64,000 nucleotides of DNA from Phytophthora sp. 'mugwort' (GCA_033558025.1 JAUCEF010000007.1:124001-188000); one strand, 5' to 3'; shown: positions 41,001-52,575, counted from the first letter of the stretch. The notes: a model not told the origin generated them from the letters alone. Program-made: numbers and translations.

Positions 41001-42566
41001 ATGGCACAGGACGCAGAGCTACTTGACGACGAGGTTATGGATCTGAAGCCGATTCTAGACCGTTCCGATGCTGGGGAGACGCCTGGAGATGAATATATTC
41101 GGCCTAGCTGGCGAGAGAAGAAGGGACCGAGCTGGCTCGTGGTGCTGGGTGCGGGCTTCGCCATGCTTCTGATTGTGCACGTCTTGTTCGTAACGCTGCT
41201 GAGGAAGACGACGGTGACGCTGGACAAACTGACAATTCCCGATCTTTGTCATCGCATAGCGGTAGGGGAGGTAGTCATGGAGTTCCAGAATCCGTCGTAC
41301 TGTTCGCCCGTGGTGGGGCCGCTGAACATAACGTTCGCTAAGAGGAATACGGCGTTCCTGCACTTGCAAGTTCCGGCCTTTGAGCTTCAATCTGGAGTGA
41401 CGACCATGATATTACCAGTGGGGTTCGAGCTGTTGACAGGGCCCGAGGTGCTGTACAGTCTGGTGCTCGCTGACGAAACCAATGTTGACGTTCATGGGGA
41501 GATTCCCGTTCTGATTTCGTGTATGGTGATCCCGTTCACGATCTACTTGGACGTCTCGAATCTGCTCAGAAATAATGCACAACTACCGATGGATGCGTTT
41601 ATCCCACCGAGGTGGAGATATGCGCTGGACCCGCCGCTGTATGAAGTTGATGAGTGGGATTCAGGTGTAGTGAATGGGATTAAAACCGAGTTGCAACATG
41701 TTGTGACACAGGTGCTGAAGACCATTGCGCTTTCACATTTCCATACAGATACTGACGATCGAGAGATCTTTGCCTTCACGGATGTGTCATTTGAGTACGC
41801 ATCTAGAGTACTGTGGAACATCCCGTCGCTTTCAGTTAAAGTTCAATCTGTAGACAGGCAAACGATCCTCGTGGCTGGGTTTAAGCGATTCCTCTTGGGG
41901 AGTGGCCAGACATTCATTTCTGCATACACGGAGGTATTTAAGAACCAGTCTCAGCCACTACAGTCGATGCTGCAATCATACTTGGCAGGGAACGACCTTG
42001 TGCTCCATGTTGGCGGAGGCAATCGAGATACCGAATGCTATTCGTTGGAAGTCTTAGATCTTGTTGACGTTAAAGTGGAGGCCCCCGCCAAGATCGACAA
42101 CAAGCCAGCGTTTCTCCGCGAGTATTCCATTAACCCCGTGCTCAAGGAGCTTGACTCGAAGACGCGCAAGTGTTTGCTGGAGCTCAAAGTGTCAATCAAG
42201 ATCAACAACCCGCTCCCCATTCACTTTGACCTCTACGCGGTCGAGCTCGATCTCCTGTACGAAAAGGACGCATCGAAAGGTGCATCGAGCCCAAAATTTC
42301 TCCTTCACGTTAAGGACACCAAGCACATCTCGTGGTTGTCTCACGAGGAGAACAGCATTGTGCTGGACACAGCTGTGCACGACTTTGACACTTGCATGGA
42401 GGTGGTGGGGTTTTACCTGCACGACCAGCTGGCATTCGACATACAGCATGGCCACATTTCCATGGGTGCCGGCAGCGGAAACTTTAGCATCCCTTTCTCA
42501 GTTAAGGGCATTCATATCCATCCCGGTCAGTCGTCACAGACGGCATTTGTCGTCGAGGAGCGGTAA
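41001..42566 (+). CDS. Single-pass membrane protein with LEA2/WHy-like lumenal repeats
   Basis: Intronless, 521 residues from ATG 41001. A cytosolic acidic N-terminus (~45 residues) precedes one strong membrane span (WLVVLGAGFAMLLIVHVLFVTLL). The remainder is beta-rich with two regions that resemble LEA2/water-stress-type domains: EFQNPSYCSPVVGPLNITF and KINNPLPIHFDLYAVELDLLY, each with the NPxxxxxxxxxxxL signature. This topology resembles vacuolar or endomembrane Tag1/DUF3712-type proteins; that assignment is tentative. It is divergent from the CCP1 gene. Upstream codons in the same frame overlap CCP1 exon 1 and were excluded. Confidence 0.65.
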   Translation: MAQDAELLDDEVMDLKPILDRSDAGETPGDEYIRPSWREKKGPSWLVVLGAGFAMLLIVHVLFVTLLRKTTVTLDKLTIPDLCHRIAVGEVVMEFQNPSYCSPVVGPLNITFAKRNTAFLHLQVPAFELQSGVTTMILPVGFELLTGPEVLYSLVLADETNVDVHGEIPVLISCMVIPFTIYLDVSNLLRNNAQLPMDAFIPPRWRYALDPPLYEVDEWDSGVVNGIKTELQHVVTQVLKTIALSHFHTDTDDREIFAFTDVSFEYASRVLWNIPSLSVKVQSVDRQTILVAGFKRFLLGSGQTFISAYTEVFKNQSQPLQSMLQSYLAGNDLVLHVGGGNRDTECYSLEVLDLVDVKVEAPAKIDNKPAFLREYSINPVLKELDSKTRKCLLELKVSIKINNPLPIHFDLYAVELDLLYEKDASKGASSPKFLLHVKDTKHISWLSHEENSIVLDTAVHDFDTCMEVVGFYLHDQLAFDIQHGHISMGAGSGNFSIPFSVKGIHIHPGQSSQTAFVVEER

Positions 42567-42709
42567 TAATCAACAGCTGGATGTTGAAGTGGATGTCTGA
42601 CTATACGCAACTTAAGATCTTAATGCAACGTATCATCTTATCTATCAAGTTTGGTGGCAGCTACAGCATTATATTTCGCGTCTGATCCGCAACACCACCA
42701 AGCGCCAGG

Positions 42710-43315
42710 ATGGGCGCATCGTTTTCGCGCTGCTTGTGTTTGGCTGTGGGCGTGGCGTACCCTGCTTACGCGAGCTTCAAAGCACTGGAGCGTCCCGAGA
42801 GCGGCCACGACGAGAAGCAGTGGTTGACCTACTGGGTCGTATACGGCGCCTCGACGTCCATGGAGACGGTGGCGTCGCCGTTAATGTGCCTCGTTCCTGG
42901 ATACAACATCACCAAGACGCTCTTCCTCATCTGGATGATGTCGCCGCAGACGAGGGTGCGTTGTATCTAGTAAATTATATATATAAATATGCAGTGAACT
43001 GTAGTAACTGTTGTTGCGCGCTGACAGGGAGCAACGATCGTATACGACAAGCTGCTGTGCCCCTTCCTCAAAGAGAAGGAGCCGTACGTGGATCGCAAGC
43101 TAAAAGAAGCGCAGGAAGCGGCTGAGGGCGCGCTGTCCTCTTTCATCAGAGCCTGGGGCCAGACCATTGCTGACCAAGTCGTGGCTGTCCAGAAGAGCGA
43201 CGAGTTCAAGCAAATTTGCCTGGCGATTAAGGCGCTGGCGTCGCCCGAGTCGTCCAGGAAGAGGAGGAAGAGGAATACCGGTAGCAAGAGCAAGCAGTCC
43301 GCGAGTGAAGAGTGA
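42710..43315 (+). CDS. TB2/DP1/HVA22 (REEP) family ER-shaping protein
   Basis: Two exons (42710-42955, 43028-43315), 177 residues. The family core is clear: YPAYASFKALE near the N-terminus, then the hydrophobic hairpin (QWLTYWVVYGASTSMETVAS, TKTLFLIWMMSPQT) and GATIVYDKLLCPFLKEKE after the intron. The C-terminus is amphipathic and Lys/Arg-rich. REEP/HVA22 proteins insert hairpins into the ER membrane and curve it. It lies 140 bp after the LEA2-like gene in the same direction. Confidence 0.88.
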
Positions 43316-43482
43316 CGTGAAATAATACATGATGTGTTTGCATGAGTATGCTATTATGCATCGGCGGGCTTCAAACACACCCGCCAGTAAAGGAACCAGC
43401 CCCAGGACCACATCATTCGTTGCCATCCTCCTTCCACAACTATCTATCCTTCTCCATTGCCTTCAACTCACTCGCATACAGA

Positions 43483-44839
43483 TTAATAGTGGTGCACGTA
43501 CTTGAAGTCCTCGCGTGAGTTCACCTTGTCAATGTACGAGTGTGCCTTAAAGTGCTCGGCCTGGATCAGCTCCGCCAGCATGGGCGCGACCGACAGACGC
43601 TTCAACTTGTTAGTGTGGAAAGCCTTCGGGTCCGCCGGGATCGTGTCCATGACAACCACTTGCGACACATTCGACTCCTCGATCAAACGCTCGGCATCGC
43701 CATTGAGCAGAGGGTGCGAGGCGAAGCAGTACACCTTGCGAGCGCCCCTGCTCAGCGCAAGGTTCGTGAGCTTCGACAGCGTCTCACTCGTGTCGATGAG
43801 GTCGTCCACGACGATCACGTCGGCACCCTTGACGTCGCCTACAATGTCGGCTGAGGACTGCTCGACGGACTCCTTCTTGCCGGTGCCGTGGAAGAACACA
43901 GCGAACTGCGCAGGCGAATCCGGTAACCATTTGTTCAAGCCCGTCTGGAATATACGCGCGCGACGCAAGCATTCCGGGTTGGGCGCCATCACCACCAGCG
44001 GACGGCGGAGGTAGACCTGCGTAGCGAAGTACTCCACGCCAGCCATGATGGTCTCGATAGTCTCCACAGGGATGTCCGAGCTGAAGAAACATGCCTCGTG
44101 GCCCTCCACGCGCATCTGCATGTCCACCGCGATGACGCGGTCCACGCCCATGACCTCCAACATCTTCGCGATATCAGCAGCAGGGCTTTGAATGAATTTG
44201 GAGTTCAGGCTGGTTGCCGCCGGGTTGGCGCGGCGGTGATGCTTGTAGGCGTAGTACCTGTGCAGTCAGTCACAAAGCAGAACCTTAGCTTCCTTTCCAG
44301 ACCAGTGACATCTCTCTCAACACTGTAGTTACTTACGGCAGCACGACGGTCACCTTCTTGGCGCTAGCACGACGCATGGTACTGACCATGAGCAGCAACT
44401 CGATAATGTTGTCGTTCACGGGGCTTGCCAGACTCTGCACGAGGTATACGTCTTTGCCGCGTACACTCTCACCAACCTGTACTTGCACCTCTCCGTCAGC
44501 AAAACGACCGAGCTTGAGTTTGCCCACGCGCGTGCCCAGACGCCGCGCTATGTCGTCGGCCAGTTCGAAGTGCGACGAGCCTGAGAAGATCTTAAGCTCG
44601 TGGCAGCCCGGGATGAACATACCCGCATGCGTGCACGGGTGCTTGTCTGACGGGAAGAAAGGAGAAAAAGGATCCACGCGCTTGCGATCATGTGGCACAC
44701 CGAACTCCAGGTCGCGAAGATCGCGCTTGTCCTCGGCGCGTGCCACGCTCGAGTGCGTCATGCCAAGGGTTGCGCCGCCCAAGAACAAAGCGAGGGCCGG
44801 GGTCAGTCGCGTGGCGGCAGAGCGGAGCGGGAACACCAT
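43483..44839 (-). CDS. PRPS: Ribose-phosphate pyrophosphokinase (PRPP synthase) with N-terminal extension
   Basis: Two exons (44839-44337, 44257-43483), 425 residues. Core motifs are ELKIFSGSSHFELADDIARR, GRFADGEVQVQV, VQSLASPVNDNIIELLL, the YYAYKHHRRANP segment (catalytic flexible-loop region) and VIVVDDLIDTSETL, the PRPP-binding loop. It makes 5-phosphoribosyl-1-pyrophosphate from ribose-5-phosphate and ATP for nucleotide and His/Trp synthesis. About 75 residues precede the enzyme core and begin MVFPLRSAATRLTPALALFL, a basic then hydrophobic segment suggesting organelle import or a membrane anchor. The PRPP loop is diverged from the usual DTGGT form (DTSET), which may place it among PRS-like paralogues. 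Confidence 0.88.
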
Positions 44840-45228
44840 GCTGTCTCGCTGTCTGGGTATGGCTTGGAGTGCCGGTCGAGGTCTTGTTGCTAAAGAGGCT
44901 TGCTCTCACTAGCTCGCTACAACACGACTGACTGCGCTATGGAAGGATGTGCCTCGATGACTGGAGGGAACACGCGGGATAGAGTCAGTAAATCGAGGTA
45001 AAATGACGTATTTCGAACATTTACTGATAAGAACATATCAGAAGCTGGCCTCGAGGTAACGACACTACGGATGTACAGTACTAAGTATCTGCGATACCAG
45101 CTCCTTTGACAATGAGAATATCTTGCATTTCTTGCTGGTTATTATCTATATACAGCTAGACTGCAGATACATTGAAGGATAGAGCCTGTTCAAGCTTTAA
45201 CCTGCGTTGCCTGGATGCTTGCTTCGCT
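44840..45228. other. Intergenic gap
   Basis: 389 bp between the PRPP synthase start and the TRAP1 stop. It should contain the PRPP synthase promoter and the TRAP1 3' UTR. I see no gene in it. Confidence 0.5.
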
Positions 45229-47804
45229 TTACACGTCCTTCTTGTGAAGGCTCTGCTCCAGAAGCTCAGCGAGGATCTCGTTTAGACCACCAAGAATGGT
45301 GCGACCGTCTTCCACAAGACCAGCAGCCACCGTTGCGTTGGTGTAGATCTGTTGTACACAATTAGCAGGTAAGTTCAAATGACGTCAAGCAAATGATGCA
45401 CCTGACAGCGAGACGAACCTGACGAGCCACCTTCTTGGCGAGGACGTCGTTAACTTCCCGCAGCGCATTCAAGTCCACGATGATGCTGTGGTTCGGATTG
45501 ATCTCCATCACGTTCTTCGATAGACCACTCAGATCCTGGCCCGCGCGGTCGTTAACCATTTGCATCATCCTGGTGTTACCAAACCAACACAATTTCTGTC
45601 AGTGACCGTGACAATTTCCTGTAGAATGCATCTCACGTACTTGCGAATAGAGGCCGACTCGTGGTCCACGATGATGGCTGGGGAGTCAGTAAGGCGGGAA
45701 GTAAACTGCAGAGAAACGGAAAACACATCAGTATGTGTGAAGCGTCAAGCACGGCATAGTAGCACCATACCTTCACTTCCTTCACGCTGTCCTCAAGCGT
45801 CAGCTTCAGCCAAGCCCCGAAGAGGTCCTGCTCGTCCTTCGACAGCTTCTTTCCGGACGTGTTCTCGTCACTGTCGACGTTCACCTTTGCGTGCTCCGCG
45901 GAAATCACCTTGCGGCCGTTGAACTCGGCGACGTTCGTCATCACGAAGTCGTCAATGGGGCTGTAGACGAAGAGCACTTCCTTGTTCATTTTCCTGTTGC
46001 AAACAAACTGAAGGTTAGTTGAGTGATACCTAAAGTGATGCGAGAAACTATATGTAGTGTCTACGATAGCGTGAAGAAGCCCACTTACTTGAATGCTTCG
46101 AAGTACGGCGAAGACTCAGCAATAGCCCGGGTAGGGGCGCACAGGTAATAGATCTCGTTCTGGTCCGGTGGGCAGCGCGACACGTAATCGTCGAGAGTCG
46201 TCAGCTTGCCGTCGTCCACCTGGCTAGATTCGTAGCGCAGAAGTTTCGCCAGAGCGTCCTTGTTGGCGAAGTCCGTGCAGATACCCTCCTTAATAAACTG
46301 CCCGAACTCCGTGAAGAATTTCTCAAATTTCTCAGGCTCCTTGGTAGACTGGCATCATACACAAAATACCGTAGCAAAAGCAGCAATTAATGTCAGTCAC
46401 CTAGTAAATTAATTGGTAGTCCAGGCACGCAGTGCACACATTCATCGTACCTCTCGCTCCAAGAAGCGAATAATTCTTCTCGTCAGTACATCACGGAGCT
46501 TGTGGATCAGACGGCTGTCCTGCATCTTTTCACGCGAAAGGCTAAGCGGCAGATCCTCACTGTCAACGACGCCACGCACGAACCGCATCCAGTCCGGGAG
46601 AATGTCGGGCGAGTTGCGTTCAATGAGAACCTTGCGCGAGTACAAGCTCACACCCGGCTCCAGACGAGCGTAGCCGAACTTCTCCGTGTGCGACGATCCA
46701 ATAAAGAAGAGAGTCTTCAGCTCAATAGGAGCGTCTGCCTTAAAAATAATGCGGTACGCCGGCTCATCAAACGCGTTGGCAATGAACTTGTAAAACTCGC
46801 TGTACTCCTCGTCCGTGACATCGCTCTCGCTCTTGGTCCAAAGGGCCTGCACCGTGTTCACAGTGTCGCCATCCAAAACAATCGGGAACGACACGAAATT
46901 CGAGTATCGACGAATGATGGACTCCACCTTGGTCTTGGTGCTGAACTCCTTGCAAGAGTCTTTCAAATGGATCACGATCTTGCTGCCGCGCGTCACATCA
47001 TTCACTTCGGCAACCTCATACGACCCGCTACCATCTGAGCGCCACAGGTGGCTCTGATGACCAGAGACCGCCGATTGCGAATACACCTCAACCTTGTCGG
47101 CGACCATGAACGCGGAGTAGAAGCCCACCCCAAACTTGCCAATGATGCCACCGAGCGCATCGCCCGATTCGCCAGGAGAGCTCTCCTTCAGCTGCTCTAG
47201 GAACGCCTTGGAACCTGATCGCGCGATGGTACCCAGGTTCTCAATCAGCTCATCCTTGGACATACCCACACCGGTATCCGTAATAGTCAGCGTGCCAGCC
47301 TTCTCGTCCGTAGTGATCACGATGTTGGGCTCCAGTTCGGCGTCTTGGATGGGCGTTCCAGTGGATTGCAAGTGACGCAGCTTCTCGAGCGCGTCGGATG
47401 CATTAGAGATGAGCTCACGGATAAACACTTCCTTGTCCGTGTAGATCGAGTGCGTCACGATGTCCAGAAGCTGGCGCGTCTCGGCCTGGAACTCGTGGCG
47501 GTCCGCTGCGGCAGTTAAACATTAATGCAGCGTCAGTACATGTATTGCGGATTGCAGTCGCCATAATGGTTGTATTGCAGCCAGGAAGGAAGGGTTATGC
47601 ACCTTTGTCATCCGCAGCGCTGGTGCTGAAGCAGGCGCTGAGCTGCTGGACGGACGGCCCCAGCTTCAAACTGCGCTGCACCAGACGCGAGCTCGGAGCA
47701 GCTCCGCGCACAAACGCAGTTCTCTGCATGACACGGCGTCCACCGGTCGCTGCCGAACCGCCTATGTGGCAAACAACGCGCTGCACGGCCGATCGCATCA
47801 TCAT
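45229..47804 (-). CDS. TRAP1: TRAP1, mitochondrial HSP90 chaperone
   Basis: Multi-exon gene from ATG 47804 to TAA 45231-45229. The first exon encodes a basic, acid-free presequence (MMMRSAVQRVVCHIGG...) for mitochondrial import. The second, large exon (about 47510-46450) has the GHKL ATPase: HEFQAETRQLLDIVTHSIY, ELISNASDALEKLR (Mg/ATP Asn), ITDTGVGMSKDEL, GTIARSGSKAFL and GKFGVGFYSAFMVAD, then the middle domain with LPLSLSREKMQ. Downstream exons carry the C-terminal dimerisation region (FGQFIKEGICTDFANKD, IYYLCAPTRAIAESSPY, FVYSPIDDFVMTNVAEF, ILAELLEQSLHKKDV). No MEEVD tail, as expected for an organellar HSP90. It helps fold proteins in the matrix under stress. Introns are 55-100 nt. Confidence 0.94.
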
Positions 47805-48079
47805 GTCGAAGGTCTTGCTTTCTTAGCCACAAATGTTGACGAGCTTTGTCAAATGGGGGCGACGTCAGTTGACAGGTACAGCTTATGTGCGACACATCAG
47901 TTGGGCTAGTGGTGTATTTGTGTCACAGAAATCCTTCGAAGGCATTCGAAGTCACTGCTGCCACCGACAAGTGCAGCTATTAATACAGTAGCATGACATC
48001 TTCATTACGCGAAAGTTAAGGCGAGTACAAAGGAGTAGTAATATACACCGGCAGTTTTTTGGTCGCTTAGTTCTACGTC
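47805..48079. other. Boundary zone between TRAP1 and the Maverick relic
   Basis: 275 bp with the TRAP1 promoter and the left edge of the mobile element. I looked here for a terminal inverted repeat matching 56.0-57.0 kb and found none. Confidence 0.35.
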
Positions 48080-49760
48080 AATAGCAGGTACCTTAAGCAC
48101 TCCTTCACAACCAAATAACTGTTATTGGCACCTTGAGCTCGCTCACCATCAGTAATACTTTAACACTTGTTAAGACAGTGATTAGTGAAACAGAAATAGC
48201 TGTTCTTGATGGAGTAACCAAAGGGTCTGCGGGGGCCAATAAAGCTCTTGTTATAAACGCAAGTAGTGACATTACTGGAACTAATTCATGGTCGCAACAT
48301 CCCTCAGTGGTACACTTCAAACGGCGGCTCAATCCAACATCACAAATGCGTCGGTACTCTATCAGGATTATCGATCAGTGGCTCTATCAATATCTGGTTC
48401 ATCACGAGTACTATCTATTACTGGAGCATCCTCGTATATCGTTTCGTCATCGTACACAGGTCAGTGGAGTAGCTATTGACCTAAACGTACTCAACGGTGG
48501 ATACGGAGTTCTCTCACCAAACGAAGCTTTGATATCAGATTCATTTTCAATGTGATACGCGTTCCACTTGATGTAGCTGGCTCAGGTTGCATTCCATTCT
48601 ATAGAGGAACGGCAAACAAGGAGATAGTCTCTCTGTTTCGTGATTCGGACGACGAGGGAGTGACCATTGGAACAAAAGCATCTACCATTCAGAAATGTAG
48701 TCCTTTATTGCATTTGGTGAGTGGGTACGATCAATCAGGAGTAGTTGGCACAAGCTCTGTTGAATACAAAGACATTATTCGTTCAGAGCACAAGCTCGTT
48801 GGGTTTGCTACTAATTATCAATCCGGATGGTTTCACGGCTATCTATTGGGGTCACAAGCATGAGGCGGGAGTGCTGGAACTCAATTTTATAATAGCTCTC
48901 CAGCTCTCAATATCGTATCTGCAACGGCAACAAGAACACTTTCGCATCATCAAACAATCTGTTGCTTCTCAATGATGGCAGAGCATGCCTAAATACCACA
49001 ACTCCATCGGGTTCATACAGCTGACCCTAAATGGTTCAAGTACATATAATGGAGCCTACATCGCCGGTAGCTCTACTATGTTGCATTTATTCAACAATAT
49101 ATCATCATCCACCGGTAGGACAAGCATCCTACTCGATGATACTAATTTTTCGTTGTTGGGAGATATCAATTCGCGGAACAGCCCATAGCAGCGCAGCAGA
49201 CAGCATGTAGTGGTATATTAGTGGAGGCAACAAAAATGATACTGACTTCGACCGGTAGATTGGGGATAGGGACAACGAACCCTTCGAGTTATTTGCATGT
49301 AGCGTCAAGCAATTCATTCACTTTTGGAGTAGGAGAGGTGTCTACAGTCTATAGACTCAGGACGGATAACGGAGTTACAGAGTCAGCATTAGGTCCTATA
49401 TCATACAACGTATCTGCTGTCTTCTCGGGATATATATCGTGTCAGGTTATGGCAATGACCTCTGATCGACGACTCAAGCGAAATATTCAAAGTGCCCCTC
49501 TCGATCACATCGGGCGTCTCTACGACAACGTTGATGCCTGTCTTTATGATTGGATCGAATCGTAGAATCGTTAAGGACAAGAGGTCGGTCTCATCGCGCA
49601 AGATCTTGTTTCGGCTAAATTAACAGATTTGATCAGTGTCTTCTATCGAGACGATATTGAGGAAGGAGAAGACCCGTCGCTCGAACCAGCGAAGCAACAG
49701 TTGACGTTGGCTATAGCAGGATTAGTGCGTACAATATGCGTATGATACAACACCTCCTCG
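48080..49760 (+). pseudogene. Virion fibre-like protein with peptidase S74-type chaperone domain, broken
   Basis: Coding sense runs through several frames. The first part has repeats of the form GTLSSLTISNTL and AVLDGVTKGSAGANKALVIN, then SLSGTLQTAAQSNIT, a beta-helix style common in viral and phage fibres. Near 49250 comes LTSTGRLGIGTTNPSSYLHV, the usual lead-in to the S74 domain. Near 49465 comes SDRRLKRNIQSAPLDHIG, the signature of the intramolecular chaperone of endosialidase (peptidase S74), which trimerises fibres and cuts itself off. The catalytic Ser and downstream Asp of SDRRLKRNI are present. In-frame stops follow directly (TAG at 49563-49565, then TAA at 49572-49574), and the domain's second half (GQEVGLIAQDL) resumes after them. 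Several frameshifts occur upstream. Confidence 0.65.
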
Positions 49761-49801
49761 GTGAGATTGAAAATTAAAAATCGTCTAGTTAATATATAAT
49801 C

Positions 49802-50188
49802 ATGGGATGTAGACCGAGTAAGGAGCTGAAAACGAATGTAACGACGGATAATCCAAAGCAAATTGTGGGGTCGACCATGCTACACGCTGACAAAATCCTT
49901 GTTCTTAAGAATAGCGTTTTTCTCCCCACACAGACTCCTGATGGGGAGTCTGCAATATTTGAGATCAGTATTAATGATAAAAAAAATATCTACAGAGGGT
50001 ATCGAAATAGACTCGTGCGGAATGGTCTTGTTCATATAGCGAACGTCTTTACAGCTTTTGTTTTTTCTTTGGTTGGTAAGCCCACATGCGGCCTACCTCA
50101 GTCTGAGTCGATGCGTCCACCTTCTTGGCAGATTTATCAAGGTCACTTGCCCAAACAGCTGTCTGTGTCTTCTGGGGTCGACCAATGA
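49802..50188 (+). CDS. Unassigned ORF of the Maverick relic
   Basis: 128 residues starting MGCRPSKELK. Gly2 and Cys3 would suit N-myristoylation and palmitoylation. The middle part (KILVLKNSVFLPTQTPDG) is not recognised. It lies just after the fibre pseudogene on the same strand. It could be a truncated element gene; confidence that it is expressed is low. Confidence 0.3.
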   Translation: MGCRPSKELKTNVTTDNPKQIVGSTMLHADKILVLKNSVFLPTQTPDGESAIFEISINDKKNIYRGYRNRLVRNGLVHIANVFTAFVFSLVGKPTCGLPQSESMRPPSWQIYQGHLPKQLSVSSGVDQ

Positions 50189-50409
50189 ATGATGAGATTC
50201 TTCATGATAGCTTTGAGCTCAGCAAGATTGAGATCAGCGTTATCACCATAGCTACCACCTGAACTGGAGATAATGCGCGTGTTGAAGAAAAACATGATCT
50301 CTGACTATAGTAGACGAGTGATAATCTCTCTAAATTCGTTATCATTAATAAGTTGATTGTTGACATATCTACCGTGAGAGACTGAAGCTGCTTAATGATG
50401 CTTGGGGCA

Positions 50410-51010
50410 TCATTGCCTATCTAGCTCTCCTTTAAGCTTATCATACTCGGCTCGAAACGTCTGCAGCGGGTCCTCGAACTTATCGTGGAAATTACACTGG
50501 AGATGGGTGATAGCAAGGATCTCCTTGAACGTTTTTTTGTCGTCGATGCTAAGCTTATCTTAGGCAGCTTGATGGATGTGTTGATTATACACAAGGGTCC
50601 TGACCGTGGTTTGGAGACTATCACTGATCTGACGTTTAGGACCGCATTTTCGACGGTTAGGCTGAACAATTACGAGTGTTTTGGCATCCAAATCTGGCAA
50701 GCGAATGTACTTGCTACCAAGCTGGCGATAAACATACGCACTCGGTCTTGCTAAACCCTGATCTCATTGAGATTGTAAGTACGACCCCGTCGGACTACTC
50801 CATCCAGTGGAGCTACACCAGCGCCTCTCAGACCACGACCCTCTAATTGAGGGGAGCGTCAGAATATCGCTTAGCTTTAAAAATTTATATAGACTTTGTA
50901 GCTCTCATCGCTGATTGAACGGCCTTCAGAGCTGATCTTAATAATTTTGAGTTTGAACCTCTCACAGATTCTTTCGCTTGTTCATATCGCTTCTGAGCCT
51001 CGCCATATGG
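50410..51010 (-). pseudogene. Fragments of a Maverick-type protein, unassigned
   Basis: On the minus strand short open stretches read with normal composition: SKLLRSALKAVQSAMRATKS near 50925, LEGRGLRGAGVAPLDGVVRR near 50820, SAYVYRQLGSKYIRLPDLD near 50720 and KKTFKEILAITHLQCNFHD near 50510. They are separated by stops (for example TAG at about 50753 and TAA near 50567). The Gly/Arg-rich piece resembles nucleic-acid-binding linkers. I cannot name the family. Confidence 0.35.
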
Positions 51011-51503
51011 TTGAAAAGCTGCCTCGAGTGGGTGCTGGCTCACCGAAATAATAATCCGAATGAGGTTTTAACACATTTTTAGTATCAAGAATCGGCTTCA
51101 GACGAAATGGGATAGCAACACGTTCGTTCACCAACTGACTGTAATTTTAATCTGTTAGGATTCTTTTGGCGTCATTGTCGGCGCTGGCCAGCGTTGGTTC
51201 CATATCTTCATCGGTGCCACTCATGACTCCATGTCGGGCTTCCCCTCACCTGGCGTGAAATCCTTCTCTACCTTTTTCTCATCCTCATCACCGCTTAATG
51301 CCAAGTCAAGTCCTCTGGCGTTGGCCATACCAACAAACGAATGGAATTTGAATGCTCAATTAACTCTCTTAGTGATAGCAGGCTTCGCACGATTACTATC
51401 TTTACCAAATACGCTAATGGAATTACCATCGATCCATATATATCCATCTATATCAGCATAAGGGGTTTTATTCGCCCCAGCGAGAATTGGAATATTTTTT
51501 TTC

Positions 51504-52545
51504 TCAACCCCTTAGCTTCAAACAATTCTTTATTTTTGCTAATGGTCCAGAATAGTTTGATCTTGCTGTCAGTCTGGTCAGACGTTGTGGAAGTTGACTT
51601 ATCGACTCGAAAGCTATCCCCAAGTCTTTGCTTCGTGCGATTTGCATCATCCCCTTCCGAAATATTGAGTCGTTTTCGCTTCGATCCAGTAAGTTGCCAT
51701 ACCTGGTAGGGGATGGGGTTATCTTCTTTCCCCATTTCGCGGCGTACCTCCTTTTCAGTATGGTATGCGAGGAAGCGAACATCTTAATCAAAACTTCCCT
51801 GATATGATCGTAAGTCTCAGACCAATCGATATTTGGTGCTATAGATACTCTATTTAGCTTAATGCTATATGTCTTGGCATCTTTTCCAATGTAATATTTC
51901 GATAGCTGACGACCGTTGGAAGAAAGGGGGTCAATACGTAAGTCTGCAAGAATCGGATAAACCTCAAATATTTGAGCAACCTTATATTGCTCTAGGTCAT
52001 CATCTCCTTCATTGCATAAATCCTTTTCCACCCAGTCTTCCGCTACTTCAATCTGTGTTCCAATATCTGTAGCCTTAGGACTAATCTGAACTTTTTATTA
52101 GTCGTACGCACTCTGTTTTGTTTGTGTTAGTTTCACCATCAATTGAAACAGGGCGAGATTCAGTACTCGTTTCAACAGTTGATACCTCAGTGTTTGTCTG
52201 GGAGAAATCATTACTCACCGTTTTATAAGGCCCAGACGACCCGTCTGTCAAGTCTGTCTGCGTTGATGAGGAAGTCACGCTTAAAATTTTTTTTTACGTC
52301 GCTTGCCACGACGCACCTTCATGCATCTCCCGCTTGACTTTGGCTTGCTGAACAGGTCTTTGAGACCTTTCAAGAAGTTCCTGTCGCTTCTGCTCTCTCT
52401 GAGCGAGGGATGTGAAATTGGGGAACATTGTGCCGTCTCTATATCGTGCAAACCATAAACAATAGTAGTCATAATTACCAGAAGCTCGGCATAACTGAAT
52501 CATGACGAAATTTCGCATAAGAATGACAGATGTGGTTTCGTTCAT
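51504..52545 (-). pseudogene. Unassigned Maverick protein, frameshifted
   Basis: Minus-strand coding runs from ATG at about 52545 (MNETTSVILMRNFVMIQ) through LAQREQKRQELLERSQRPVQ, then after a frameshift at an A-rich run near 52290 through a Thr/Ser-rich segment (SSSTQTDLTDGSSGPYK). After another break near 52085 it continues as DLCNEGDDDLEQYKVAQIFE and YYIGKDAKTYSIKLNRVSI to the stop at 51504. Composition and order are coherent, so this is probably one long gene of about 340 residues that has decayed. No motif allows a function. Confidence 0.4.
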
Positions 52546-52575
52546 TTAGCAAGCTAAAATAACGATTCTTAACGC

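Noticed and set aside
47805..48079. Terminal inverted repeat of the Maverick-like element
   Set aside because: Compared by eye with 56.0-57.0 kb; no matching inverted stretch was found.
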